Positions 54,092 through 64,000 of a DNA stretch of 64,000 nucleotides are shown here, one piece after another; the stretch's first letter is position 1; each line of letters starts with the position of its first letter. The notes under the pieces are model-generated. The model did no database searches. It was not told where the DNA came from and saw nothing but the letters and a program-made list of their open reading frames with translations. This DNA comes from Alopecurus myosuroides (Eukaryota; Streptophyta; Magnoliopsida; Poales; Poaceae): contig CM054060.1 of NCBI GenBank assembly GCA_028641055.1, forward strand, positions 240,154,833-240,218,832, in the 5' to 3' direction. The translations under genes and the position numbers were made by a program.

Positions 54092-57063
54092 CTAAGGATA
54101 AAACTTGCGGAGGTGCGCCACGTTCCACGGGTTGGAGTAGATGCCGCCGTTCTTCGGGTTCTTCAAGCGATAGGCTCCTCCTGGGATAACTTCATGTATG
54201 ATGAAAGGTCCTTCCCATGGTGGCTCGAGCTTGTGCCCCTCCTTTTGCTTGAGCCGCAGCACCAGGTCTCCTACCACGAAGGATCTGTGGCGTATGCGGC
54301 GACTGTGGTAGTTGCACAGAGACTGCTGGTAGACTGGAGATCTTGCGAGTGCGATGTCCCTGATCTCGTCGAGTGCGTCCATATCATCTGCGAGCGCCTT
54401 GTTTGAGGTTTCTTCGCTGTACGCGACGACTCGTGGGGCGCTGAACTTGACGTCCTCGGGTAGCACGGCCTCGGCGCCGTATACCATGAAGAATAGCGTG
54501 TAGTTTGTCGACCGATTTGGTGTTGTTCGCAGGCTCCATAACACCGATGGTAATTCCTCGGCCCAGTGCCCTGCTGCTAGGTGCAGTCGATTGAGTAGCC
54601 GCTTCTTTAGGCCAGCCAAGACTAATCCGTTGGATCGTTCGACTTGGCCATTAGTTTGCGGGTGCGCTACCGAAGCGAAGCTGAGAGTTATCCCTTTTTC
54701 CTCGCAGAATTCCTGAATTTCTTTGGCTGTGAAGTTGCTTCCGTTGTCCGTGATGATGTTGTGCGGTATGCCAAATCTGCACACGATAGATTTGAGGAAT
54801 CTCACGGCGCAGTCGGCATGCGCGAAGGTGACTGGCAAGGCTTCTATCTATTTTGTGAATTTGTCAACTGCTACGAGCAAGTATGTGTATCCTCCGGGTG
54901 TTGACTTGCGCAGCGGTCCCACAATATCTAGCCCCCATTGAGCCAAGAGCCAGGCGATAGGGATCATGTGGTTTTCTATGGCAGGGGCATGTGGCTTGGC
55001 CGCAAACCTTTCGCAGGCGTCGCATCTGTCGGCTAGGTCTTTGGTGTCTCTGGCTGCTGTGAGCCAGTAGAACCCTGCCCTGAAAGCCTTGCCCGTGATT
55101 TCTCTCCAACTGGTGTGGTGCCCGCAGTCTCCTTGGTGTATGTCATTGAGCAGCTCTTTGCCATCTTTGGGTGCGATGCATCTCTGCAGTACTCCTGATA
55201 TACTTTGCTTGTATAGCTCTCCATTGATCACTCGGAAGGATTTGCTCCAACGTGCTATCTGTCTGGCCTCGCAAATGTCTGCTGGGAGTTGTTTGTTGGA
55301 CAAGTAATCGAGGTATTTCTGCGTCCAGAATGGCTCGACCAGAAAAACTTGCCTTGAGATATTGTGGATTAGCAGGCTGGTATCTGCTTCCACTGCTGCG
55401 GGTGTTCCTGCTGGTTTCTTGACTTTGACTGATCGTTTGATCATTCTTTCGAAGTAGATTCCTGGTGGGATGGGGGCGTTTGTTGACCCGATGTTTGCCA
55501 GTTTGTCTGCTTCCTCATTGCTCGATCGCGCGATGTGTGCTTCAGCTCGCACCCCTTGAAACTTCCTTCGAGTAGGTTCTACATGTCACGGTAGGCGACC
55601 ATGTTATCCGCGATGGCGTCGCACTCCTTTATCGTTTGCTGCACGATGAGATTTGAATCCCCGTATATCATCAATCGAGTGGCTCCGCAGGCAATCGCCA
55701 TCTTCATGCCGTCCAGGAGGGCCTCGTACTCCGCATCGTTGTTGGACGCTGGGTCATCAGGAGGGAAGTCCAGTCGCAGGACGTACTGCAGATTGTCGCC
55801 TCGGGGAGATATGAGAATAACTCCGGCTCCGGCTCATTCGTTTCTTTTTGACCCGTCAAAATACATGATCTAGTTGCTCGTGTATTCTGGCGGTCCTGGT
55901 GTTTGCAGCTCCGTCCATTCGCTTAGGAACTCCACAAGGACCTGGGATTTCACAGTGTTGCGCCATGCGTATATTATGTCCTAGGGGCCTAGCTCGATGC
56001 TTCACATCGCGATTCTTCCAGACGCCATGGGGTTGTTCATGATAGTACCGAGTGATGCGTCGTTTAGCACTGTAACGGTGTGTTCCTGGAAGTAGTGCTT
56101 GAGCTTGCGGGCTGTTAGGACTACTCCATACGCGAGCTTCTGATAGTGATGGTATCGTTGTTTGCACGGTGAAAGCACCTCGCTGATGTAGTATATTAGC
56201 CGCTGAACGTCGTACGTCTTTCCGTCCTCTGGCCGCTCGACGACAATTGCCGTACTGACGACTTGGTTTGTTGCGGCTAGGTAAAGGTAGAGTGGCTCTT
56301 TCTCCTGTGGCGTTGCCAAGACGCGCTTGCACTGCAACTCTCTTTTTAGGTCGATGAAAGCCTTTTTTGCTTCAGGTGTCCATTCGAACTTATCTGTTTT
56401 CATCATCAGCTTACAGAAGGGCAGCGCCTGCTCGCCCAATCTCGCGATGATTCTGCTCAGAGCGGCCAGTCGCCCCGCGAGCTATTGTGCGCCGCGAAGA
56501 TTGGTTGGTTCCTTCATTGTCAAGATCGCTTGAATTTTCTCTAGATTGGATTCAATTCCTCAGGCGGACACCAGATACCCGAAAAGTTGTCCTGCAGGAA
56601 CACCGAAGACACATTTTGTTGGGTTAAGCTTGATCTTGTACGCGTTGAGGGCGTCGAATGTCTCCCTGATGTCCTCGAGGAGTGTATCCTCCACCCGAGT
56701 TTTTATGACAATGTCGTCAACGTACACTTGTACGTTCTTGCCAATGAGCTTGGCGAGGCATTTTTGCATGCAGCGCTGATATGTCGCGCCTGCGTTTTTT
56801 AGCCCGAAGGGCATTGTCGTGTATCAGTAGACACCGTGAGGTGTGATGAATGTTGTCTTCTCCTCATCCTCCTTTTTCATCCTGGTATGATTATAGCCCG
56901 AGTAGACATCCAGGAAGGAGAGTCGTGTGCAGCCTGTAGTGGAGTCCACGATCTCGTCGATCCGTGCTAATGGGAAGTTATCCTTGGGGCAGTGTTTGTT
57001 CAGCAACGTGTAGTCGATGCACACGCGAAGGATGTCAGTGTTTTTCTTCGGGACCAGCACCGG
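54092..57063 (-). pseudogene. Tat-E pol: RT, RNase H, second RNase H, integrase
   Basis: RT palm CIDYTLLNKHCPKDNFPLARI and YVDDIVIKT. A stop lies between them at about 56823 (just before MPFGLKNAGATYQ). RNase H spans 56439-56002. The archaeal-type RNase H (55870-55560) has YEALLDGMKMAIACGATRLMIYGDSNLIVQQ. Integrase is in another frame (55552-54092) with GDCGHHTSW ... CDACERFAA, WGLDIVGPL, TDNGSNFTAKEI and TNGQVERSN. It ends GIYSNPWNVAHLRKFYP. At least three stops and one frameshift. The N-terminal RT is cut by the Tat-D LTR at 57064. Confidence 0.85.
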
Positions 57064-57645
57064 TGTCGAGACATCGTAGTAGTTTTCATAGACTGGGGTG
57101 CCATGAGACTACGGTAGAGACGTGGGGTAACGGGATAGCGTAGTAAACACAGAACACGGGATTTACCCAGGTTCGGTACGTCGCGACAGTACGGCGTACC
57201 TACTCCTGCACTTCTCACTATGAGGGACTAAAGCCCGTATAATAAGGTTACAATGTAAGGGAATAGATCTAGCTACTCGACGAGGATGAACTTCCCGGCG
57301 AGTTGCGCAAGGCTTAAGCTAGAACCTAGAACCTTGGACTAAAAGAACTTATTGAACTTATCAAATCTATCTCCCGTCCGGCTTTATATAATAGCCGGAT
57401 TAGGGCTTACAGAACCAGAAACCTAGAAGACTACGTTTAACTTGTAACTTGGAAAGTAAGGAATCCGTCTTCTCCTCCAAGCCAGATCACGCGGGCCGTG
57501 ATCCGGGTTCTTCTAGAATCCGGCTTCTACGCGTCGGACTACTGGGCCGCCCAATGGACCTAAGTCCATTACCTTGCAGGCCACCCTGGTAGTCCAGCTC
57601 TTTTGTCTACCATCTTCTATACCCCTATTCGGTATATATCCGACA
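57064..57645 (-). repeat. Tat-D 3' LTR
   Basis: 582 bp from TGTCGAGACATCG to ATATATCCGACA, with 5-bp inverted ends TGTCG/CGACA. Contains gatttacccaggttcggtacgtcgcgac. Followed by GTAGCCCCCAGG, whose complement is the polypurine tract. Confidence 0.85.
57377..57399 (-). promoter_or_regulatory. Tat-D LTR TATA box inside a 7-bp inverted repeat
   Basis: TCCGGCT (57377-57383), centre ttatataat, AGCCGGA (57393-57399). Confidence 0.75.
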
Positions 57646-57660
57646 GTAGCCCCCAGGAAG
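57646..57660 (-). other. Tat-D polypurine tract
   Basis: Minus strand TCCTGGGGGCTAC directly before the 3' LTR. Confidence 0.8.
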
Positions 57661-58035
57661 GATCAAAACTCTGAAACTCCGCCTTTCGTCAAATACATTT
57701 TGTCCGGGAAACTTGATTCAGCAGTCTTGATTCTTTCTTCTTTCCTTTTAAAGGAGATGGTAACATAAAACTCGGAACTATGAAAATCCGGCTTTTCTTC
57801 TCGCGATCCTTCGCGGAAAAGGAACACGTGACATCAGCGCTTTAATCATGCTGACGCAAGCGCCGCTTGGTTTCACGCGGGAAACCCTGCAACGTATCTC
57901 TGACAGATTCTCACGAGAAACGAGGAGATAGCCATCATTCCTCTGTCGTTCCGTTTCCCGGATTTTCCGGCGAGCGACACGCGTCAAACATCCAACGGTC
58001 AAAAGAGCCGTTGGCGCGTATCTAGAGGGTTTTCA

Positions 58036-58049
58036 GGCTATAAATAGCC
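58036..58049 (+). promoter_or_regulatory. TATA box of Tat-D antisense gene
   Basis: GGCTATAAATAGCC: TATAAATA within a 14-bp palindrome (GGCTAT/ATAGCC around AA), about 150 bp upstream of the start codon. Confidence 0.7.
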
Positions 58050-58187
58050 GTCTTCGTCGTCTCCGAAAATCTTTCCTCACTCCTTCTGCCCACGCCATTG
58101 ACGCAAACGCGAGCACGAGAGCTTAGAACGAATCCTTACCCCGACGAGCCCTTTGCACGCCGGAGCGCTCCGTCACCGCCGAAAACG

Positions 58188-60955
58188 ATGGCCTCTCCGT
58201 CGTCCTCACCGGCCCGTGCCTCCATCAACGAGCCTTTGGGCGACCTGGATCCACAGCTGGGGTCGCCCAAGCATGCCGGCGGCGGGCCGGAAAGAACCAC
58301 AGCATCCGCGGCGGGCGGGGGAAACGCTTTCGCCGCCGCGGACGTAGCGGGTCCAAGCACGACAACATCCCCGCCGTTCACACGGGAAACGGCGGAGGTC
58401 AAGACTCACTCTCGTGGCACTGAGCGCTTCTCCGCCGGATCTGACGAAGAAGCAGAATTTGTCGGAATTTGGAATCAGAGTGATACTTCACTCGTCCTCC
58501 TTCGTCGGATGTCAAGGGACAGATTAATAGTTAAAGGCAAATGGCGGATCTCGAAGAATGAGCCAGAGCCCAAGCCAAAGGAAGGTGAACGCGTCCTCCT
58601 CACTTCTCATATCACGAGAGGTATGGGTTTCCCTCCTTCCGCCTTTTTCCTAGACGTCCTCAATTTCTATGGTGTCCAACCCCATAATATCTCTCCAAAT
58701 TCCATCCTCCAATTAGCTAGTTTCCAAGCTCTTTTCGAAGGGTATCTTGGAATAACTCCCAATTTAGACTTCTGGCATTATTGTTTCGAGGTAAAACACA
58801 ATATCACAAACGGTGTCTCACCCATCTGCGGTACCATATCTTTTATCCTCAGAAACTTTAGGGAAGAATGGTACCCCAGGATAAGAATGCCGAAACCTGA
58901 CCAATCTTGGCTAGGTTCTTTCTTTTATCATCAAGACATTCCGTTCCCCAACAAAGAAACCGGACTTCCTCCCTTCGTTAATTCTGCTGCCATTCCTCAT
59001 GAAAATTGGACACTTGAAATAACAGAGGATTTGCCTGAAAGCCTGATGAAAATAAAGCGTCGCATTGCCAAACTTTCTTCTTCTCAACCACCTTTGGTTT
59101 GGAAGGATATCGTGTTATGCTGGTTTGGACGTCGCGTACAACCTTTATCCCTTCGTTCCCGACTTCTTTGTGAGTACACGGGACCGGAAGATAGCATGAG
59201 AGGCACTGATAGATCCTTTAGAAAGAAGGATTTTGTCGAACGCCTTCATCAGATAGTTGCCGCTAATAGCCAGGTTGAAGAGAGTCTAGCCATATATCAT
59301 GCGGAAAATCTGGTTCCTAAGGTACTTCTCTTCCCTTGTTTCTGAGTTTCCTCAGATTATCTTCTCTCTTCATTTTTAACATACTGCTGATTCTTTCCTA
59401 GTTTGACGAACTTGGAGAAGATGATCTTGCTTCTGATGCTGAAATCAGCCAATTGTACGCCGAGTTTTACAACACCCAAAAGCGCAAGAGGCAAACTACC
59501 ATCAAAGAAGAATTCCCTTCTGCAGCTGCAGGAAAAAAGGGGAAAACGAATATGCCAATGGGCGGAAATCTTCAATCACCCGTCAGAAACGAATCCATTC
59601 CTGCTCCAGATGATATCCGAGTGAAAGAAGAACTTTTCGACGAACTCGGATATATTCGTCCGGAAGCTAAGAAGTTTTTTGCTCCTGCGCCTCTGGTTCG
59701 CCCTTGGCCGCAAAATGGATTAGTTATCCGCAACAATATCGCATTCTCGCCCCGGCAGGTCATACACGATGGCCTTCACCACGTAGGAATTCTTTTCATG
59801 GAATATGCCCGAGAATTCAAGGAGACCTTAACTGATTTGCGAGAAATGAGCCAGGTAATACCTCTAGCCCCCAAGCATTAAGTTGAAAATCTAAATTCCT
59901 CTTAATGATTCTTTGTATGCTTGTTCAAACTTAAGCATCTGGCTTTCATTTCCATGTTTCAGCATTCCGCAGATGCCATAAACGTGGAAGTTTTGAAAAA
60001 ACTTAGCCTCAAAAGCAAAGAAGTAAAAACACTTCAATCTGCTATTGAGTCAAAGAGCAACGAACTGGCGTCGACTCAAAAGCAATTATCCAAAGCCACC
60101 GGTATTTTTCTTCGTGTTTGTTGACTTTTGCTGGAAAGTTTTTTCTAAACCTTGCCGTAATGTCGGATTATTTTGTCCCTGCTTTCCAGCTGCTTTAACC
60201 AAAGCCAAGAAGCTTACAGCGAACGCTGCTTATTTTTCTCAACTTCGTGAAGAAAACTCCAACCTTCAAAGAGAACTTTCAAAAGTTCGAGAAGAACTGG
60301 AAGCCAGTAATCTAGCCCTTGGGATTGCGCAATCCAAGGCTTCTTTGCAGGCAGCAGAGGATAAATCCATTATCAATGATTTAGAAAGTATGCTATTTCC
60401 TCGTATGAAAGAAAGCGATGAAATTGACGCGGTTCTTGGTAAGTTGACTTCTTTTACCAATACTTTCATGTCATATTCTTATATTATCTAATCTTTGCCT
60501 TTTGTCGAAAAGCAGGAAATTTTCCAGGGATTTCTCGGACGGAAAAGATCCGGGCCTTTGGGAAGATATGGAATTCAATCAGAAATGCAGGGATGCATTT
60601 ACTTAATAAATTCCTGCCTACCAGCAGTATACAATTCTCAGAAGTTTACCGACTTCCGGATGGCATTATGGAAGTAGCAAATTCGAAGGAATCTTTCCTT
60701 CGCTCTGCCGCACGGGGTGGTGCGCGAATGGCACTTGGCCTCATGCGCTTACACTACCCTGATGCAAAATCCTGGCGAATAGCATCCGGTATTCCTCAAG
60801 AATGTTCAGAAGCACAAATGAATGCAATCTTTAAAGAAGTTGAAGGCCATGCCACGCAGATTGCTTCCATGGTAAATATCTCCATTACTTATCCGGAAGA
60901 AGAGGTGCCCGCAGCCCCCGAGAATGATGGCAGTGATGAAGACTCAGAAATTTAA
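58188..60955 (+). CDS. Tat-D antisense gene: intact five-exon protein, PF04195-like domain and coiled coil
   Basis: Exons 58188-59321, 59402-59854, 59963-60101, 60190-60438, 60516-60955; introns 80, 108, 88 and 77 bp, all GT-AG, all joining in phase (805 codons with stop). The ATG at 58188 has A at -3 and G at +4. Residues 1-90 are Ser/Ala/Gly-rich. About 120-360 is the putative gypsy-type transposon domain (LLTSHITRGMGFPPSAFFLDVLNFYGVQPHNISPNSI, LDFWHYCFEVKH). Exon 2 has a basic stretch (KRKRQTTIKEE ... GKKGK) that may be nuclear. Exons 3-4 are coiled coil (LREENSNLQRELSKVREELEAS). Exon 5 is a helical domain and acidic end (DGSDEDSEI). It is convergent with pol. Function unknown; the phase-perfect introns argue for recent selection. 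Confidence 0.85.
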
Positions 60956-61547
60956 AAGGGGGCGCACTTTAACCTGGATGATGGATGCGTATAGTAGCTT
61001 TTTTACAATGTAACTCATATTGCAATACTTCTATGTCATTTGTCGAAACAAGAACTCCGCCTTTTGCGATTTCAAACTTCTTGCAAAGTTTTTCCGGGTT
61101 TGGCTGCTCCTTTATCTTCTAAGTAATCTGGTATATATGCTTTAACTGTTCTTAGTGTTTGAAATGGCTCAAATAGCACTATGAATCGTTATGCCGAGTA
61201 ACTGGGGACGAACCAAGCAGTTTTGAAACTCGAAAACATGAATCATGCTAAAGGCATTTTAACTAGTTCCAGTAACCCAGCATACGCACGATCAGATAAG
61301 ACTTAGAGAAAATAAGGAACTGTTCTGAAACTTGGGCACGCAGGCACAATCCGAGTTTCCTTTAACCTTTAACAGGTCGAATCATTCAGCTTTTAAACAC
61401 CGAGCACGCAGGCACAATTCGGGTCAACATTGAGTATTTGTAAGATCATTGGGAAATAGAAAAAGCGGAAATATTTTGTACTTATAATGAATATGAATTC
61501 CGATAACTTTATTTCATGATCTCAAAGATGTTTACATAGAAATTGAA
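60956..61547. other. Interval between convergent antisense gene and pol
   Basis: About 590 bp, AT-rich, no open frame. Contains two copies of gcacgcaggcacaat-cg-gt about 70 bp apart (near 61336 and 61408). Both 3' UTRs presumably lie here. Confidence 0.6.
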
Positions 61548-64000
61548 CTAAGTGTAGAAGGGACGTAATTGCTGGATACTCCAAGGCCTATTTGTCTCTC
61601 CTAGTTCAGCATCTATTTTTCTCTTTCTTTTGCGATTCGGCTTTTTGGGATCGGCCTCCGTATCTCGAATGTCGACAAGATAATATGATCCATTCTTCAT
61701 GGCTTTACTGATGACAAATGGTCCTTCCCATACTGGGGCCAATTTGTGCTTTCTTTGCTGCACCAATCTCAGCACCAAGTCGCCTTCTTTAAAAGAGCGA
61801 TGCCTGATTTTCCGACTATGATAACGTCGTAAACCTTGCTGGTAGATGGCGGATCTTTGAAGCACAAGTTCTCTTTCCTCTTCTAGGAGATCGACAGCAT
61901 CCTGTCGTGCTTCTTCGGCATCTGAGTCATCAAAATTTTGCACTCTTGGACTATCATGGATCATGTCCGTTGGAAGCATGGCTTCCGCACCATAAACTAG
62001 GAAGAACGGGGTTTGCTCGGTTGACCTGTTTGGCGTCGTTCGAATACTCCATAACACGGAAGGTAGTTCTTCTACCCATGCTCCGGCTGCTCTATGAAGA
62101 GGAGTTTCGAGTCTTGGGCGTATTCCTTGCAGGATTGAGCTGTTCATTCTTTCAACCTGTCCATTAGATTGCGGGTGCGCCACAGATGCAAGATCCAAGC
62201 GAATTCCCGTTTGTTGGCAGTATTTTGCCAACTCCCCAATGGAGAAATTTGTCCCGTTATCAGTTATTATGCTGTGTGGGACGCCATACCTCATTACTAA
62301 ATCAATAATGAAATTTCTGGCAGTTACGCCATCCAGCTTTTTGATGGGTTTAGCCTCCACCCATTTTGTGTACTTATCTACTGCTACAAGTAGATGTGTA
62401 AGTCCACCTCTTGCAGTTTTGAACGGTCCCATCATGTCTAGCCCCCAGACCGCAAACGGCCAAGTGATAGGGATAGTTTTTAATGCTTGGGCCGGCAAAT
62501 TGGTCTGCTTAGCATAATATTGACATCCTTCGCATGTATTCACTATGCGTTCGGCGTCTGTCTTGGCTGTTAGCCAGAAAAACCCTGCGCGGAATGCTTT
62601 TTTGACTATGCTTTTTGATTGAGCATGATGTCCGCAATCGCCGGCATGGATTTCTTGCAATATTTCTCTTCCTTCCTCTGGTGAAATACACCGCAGAAAA
62701 ACTCCAGAAGTACTGCGTTTGTATAAGTGGTCGTTGATTACTACATATCCTTTGCATCGACGTTGTATTTGCCTTTGCAGGACTTCATCTGCTCCTTCCG
62801 GGTACTTCTGATTGACTAAGAAGTTTAGGTACGGGATTGTCCAATCCGGTTTAACGAACATGACTTCAATTGTTTCAGATGCTAAAGGGTAATCGACGTC
62901 TCCACCTTTGATGGATGGTTCGTGCAAATGCTGGACGAATACCCCTGGTGGTAAAGTTGTTACTCTCTCTGATCCCATGCGGGCTAACGCATCCGCGTTC
63001 CAGTTTTCCTCCCTTTTTATGTGAAGGACTTCGAACCCGAAGAAACAGATGGCAAACTCATCCACCGTTCTCCGATATTCGGCCATTATGGGGCTTTTCG
63101 CGTCCCAGGTTTGGTTGAGCTGATGCTGTACCAAATCCGAGTCTCCGTAACACAAGATGCGTTTTACCCCTATTTCTTTTGCAATATGCAAGCCATGAAG
63201 CAGAGCTTCGTATTCTGCTACATTATTACTGGCGTTGAAGTGTATTTGCAATACGTACTCCATTGTGTCTCCCTTGGGAGATTTTAGAACTACGCCGGCT
63301 CCAGCTCCTTCTTTCATCTTAGATCCGTCAAAGTGCATGATCCAGTACTCGGACTCTGGCATCGGTGTATTTTCCATTGCTTCTGTCCAGTCGGCGACGA
63401 AATCTGCCAAAACCTGGGATTTTATTGCCGTTCTTGGCTGATACTTAATGTCGAAGGCTGCCAGCTCGATGCCCCATTTAGCTACTCGGCCGGTTGCCTC
63501 CGCATTGTTTATAATATCTCCTAGTGGTGCTTTACATACCACTGTTATGGAATGTCCTTGGAAGTAATGGCGCAGTTTTCTGGATGCGAAAAATACGCCA
63601 TATGCCAGTTTCTGATAGTGCGGGTATCTTTGTTTGGATTCGGAAAAAACTTCGCTTATGTAGTATACCGGATGTTGATCTGGTATGCTTTGCTCTTCTT
63701 TTGCCCGTTCCACAACGATTACCGCACTGATAACCCGACTAGTAGCCGTAAGGTATAACAACATGGGTTCTTCATCTTTGGGAGATGCCAAGATGGGGGC
63801 GTTCATCAAGGTTTCTTTTAACTGGGTTAACGCTGCGTCGGCCTCTTCTGTCCATTCAAACTTGTCGGATTTCTTTAACAGTTTGTATAGTGGCAAGGCT
63901 TTATCCCCCAGCCGACTAATGAATCTGCTGACGGCTGCAGCGGAACCCGTCAATCTTTGGACATCTTTTACACATGTAGGCTTTGAGATATTCAAGATTG
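61548..64000 (-). CDS. Tat-D pol, partial: RT thumb, RNase H, second RNase H, integrase
   Basis: Open without a stop from the window edge to TAG/TAA at 61548, at least 815 codons. After the RT thumb (DVQRLTGSAAAVSRFISRLGDKALPLY) comes RNase H (LLYLTATSRVISAVIVV, ITVVCKAPL). The archaeal-type RNase H follows (IMHFDGSKMKEGAGAGVVL near residue 220 of this part, NNVAEYEALLHGLHIA, CYGDSDLVQ, NADALARMG). Integrase has HAGDCGHHAQ ... CEGCQYYA (near 455-490) and the triad in LDMMGPF, TDNGTNF and NGQVERMN (near 518, 578, 613). The C-terminal end is rich in Arg/Lys and ends WSIQQLRPFYT. All catalytic residues visible here are present. It begins outside the window. Confidence 0.93.
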   Translation of the reverse strand, partial: ILNISKPTCVKDVQRLTGSAAAVSRFISRLGDKALPLYKLLKKSDKFEWTEEADAALTQLKETLMNAPILASPKDEEPMLLYLTATSRVISAVIVVERAKEEQSIPDQHPVYYISEVFSESKQRYPHYQKLAYGVFFASRKLRHYFQGHSITVVCKAPLGDIINNAEATGRVAKWGIELAAFDIKYQPRTAIKSQVLADFVADWTEAMENTPMPESEYWIMHFDGSKMKEGAGAGVVLKSPKGDTMEYVLQIHFNASNNVAEYEALLHGLHIAKEIGVKRILCYGDSDLVQHQLNQTWDAKSPIMAEYRRTVDEFAICFFGFEVLHIKREENWNADALARMGSERVTTLPPGVFVQHLHEPSIKGGDVDYPLASETIEVMFVKPDWTIPYLNFLVNQKYPEGADEVLQRQIQRRCKGYVVINDHLYKRSTSGVFLRCISPEEGREILQEIHAGDCGHHAQSKSIVKKAFRAGFFWLTAKTDAERIVNTCEGCQYYAKQTNLPAQALKTIPITWPFAVWGLDMMGPFKTARGGLTHLLVAVDKYTKWVEAKPIKKLDGVTARNFIIDLVMRYGVPHSIITDNGTNFSIGELAKYCQQTGIRLDLASVAHPQSNGQVERMNSSILQGIRPRLETPLHRAAGAWVEELPSVLWSIRTTPNRSTEQTPFFLVYGAEAMLPTDMIHDSPRVQNFDDSDAEEARQDAVDLLEEERELVLQRSAIYQQGLRRYHSRKIRHRSFKEGDLVLRLVQQRKHKLAPVWEGPFVISKAMKNGSYYLVDIRDTEADPKKPNRKRKRKIDAELGETNRPWSIQQLRPFYT

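Larger units (their letters stand above)
47998..57063 (-). mobile_element. Tat-lineage element Tat-E, right part displaced by Tat-D
   Basis: From left: 3' LTR (47998-48380), polypurine tract, regulatory-looking palindrome array, a plus-strand gene (about 49730-53736), then pol on the minus strand (54092-57063) cut in RT by Tat-D. It was inserted into the gag of Tat-B. The remainder should lie to the right of Tat-D, beyond the window. Confidence 0.82.
57064..64000 (-). mobile_element. Tat-lineage element Tat-D, intact in window, 5' half outside
   Basis: From left: 3' LTR (57064-57645), polypurine tract, a complete plus-strand five-exon gene (58188-60955), then pol on the minus strand from beyond 64000 to 61548 with no stops. 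Inserted into RT of Tat-E. It is the best-preserved Tat copy in the window and may be young; its 5' LTR is not in view, so LTR identity cannot be used to date it. Confidence 0.88.

Noticed and set aside
58098..58187. Start of the Tat-D antisense protein at 58098
   Set aside because: That codon is TTG; the first ATG in frame with a good context is 58188.

Overview
This window is nuclear DNA from a grass (Poaceae), most likely a large-genome Pooideae such as a Triticeae-type cereal. The evidence is dense nested LTR retrotransposons of the Tat, Athila and Reina lineages, a Caspar-like CACTA transposon, a Stowaway-type MITE terminus, and a monocot-type cytokinin dehydrogenase. No species can be named from the sequence alone. 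There are no bacterial-style operons and no CRISPR. About nine tenths is transposon or transposon debris.

Layout. 1-17500: a Tat-lineage Ty3/Gypsy element on the minus strand (Tat-A; its 3' end lies outside the window). It is cut in its protease-RT region by a complete Athila-lineage element (3222-13456; 1531-bp LTRs, TSD CATGG). Tat-A's 5' LTR abuts a 61-codon exon fragment that looks like the end of a WRN-like 3'-5' exonuclease gene (17501-17683). 18840-23959: a minus-strand Reina-type chromovirus, truncated at its protease and fused to a plus-strand non-autonomous LTR element that encodes an IQ-motif protein. 23960-25408: a 5S-rRNA-like sequence, a CACTA end and TRIM-like terminal repeats. 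25409-36426: an 11-kb CACTA transposon (TSD TAG) with decayed TNP2 and a second gene that has an Ulp1-like protease module. 36427-42546: the only non-transposon gene of size, a cytokinin oxidase/dehydrogenase (CKX) broken by two single-base insertions and flanked by diverged direct repeats. A foldback element and a MITE remnant lie nearby. 42547-64000: a nest of Tat elements. Tat-B is cut by Tat-C (in its protease) and by Tat-E (in its gag); Tat-C abuts an Athila-like LTR; Tat-E is cut in its RT by Tat-D.

How it works. Tat-D and Tat-E share an unusual plan. Between the end of pol (minus strand) and the 3' LTR lies a separate intron-containing gene on the opposite (plus) strand, with its own TATA box. 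In Tat-D this antisense gene is intact over five exons (804 aa) with GT-AG introns in phase, next to an intact pol. In Tat-E it is decayed, carries a duplicated C-terminal domain, and is preceded by a strikingly regular array of ten 16-bp palindromes spaced 30-32 bp apart.

Two cross-element patterns stand out. First, in four different LTRs the TATA box sits in the loop of a perfect 6-7 bp inverted repeat whose arm sequences differ between elements. Second, the 12-mer CTCGAGGACGAG lies exactly 23 nt inside the 3' LTR in the Athila, Reina and non-autonomous elements.
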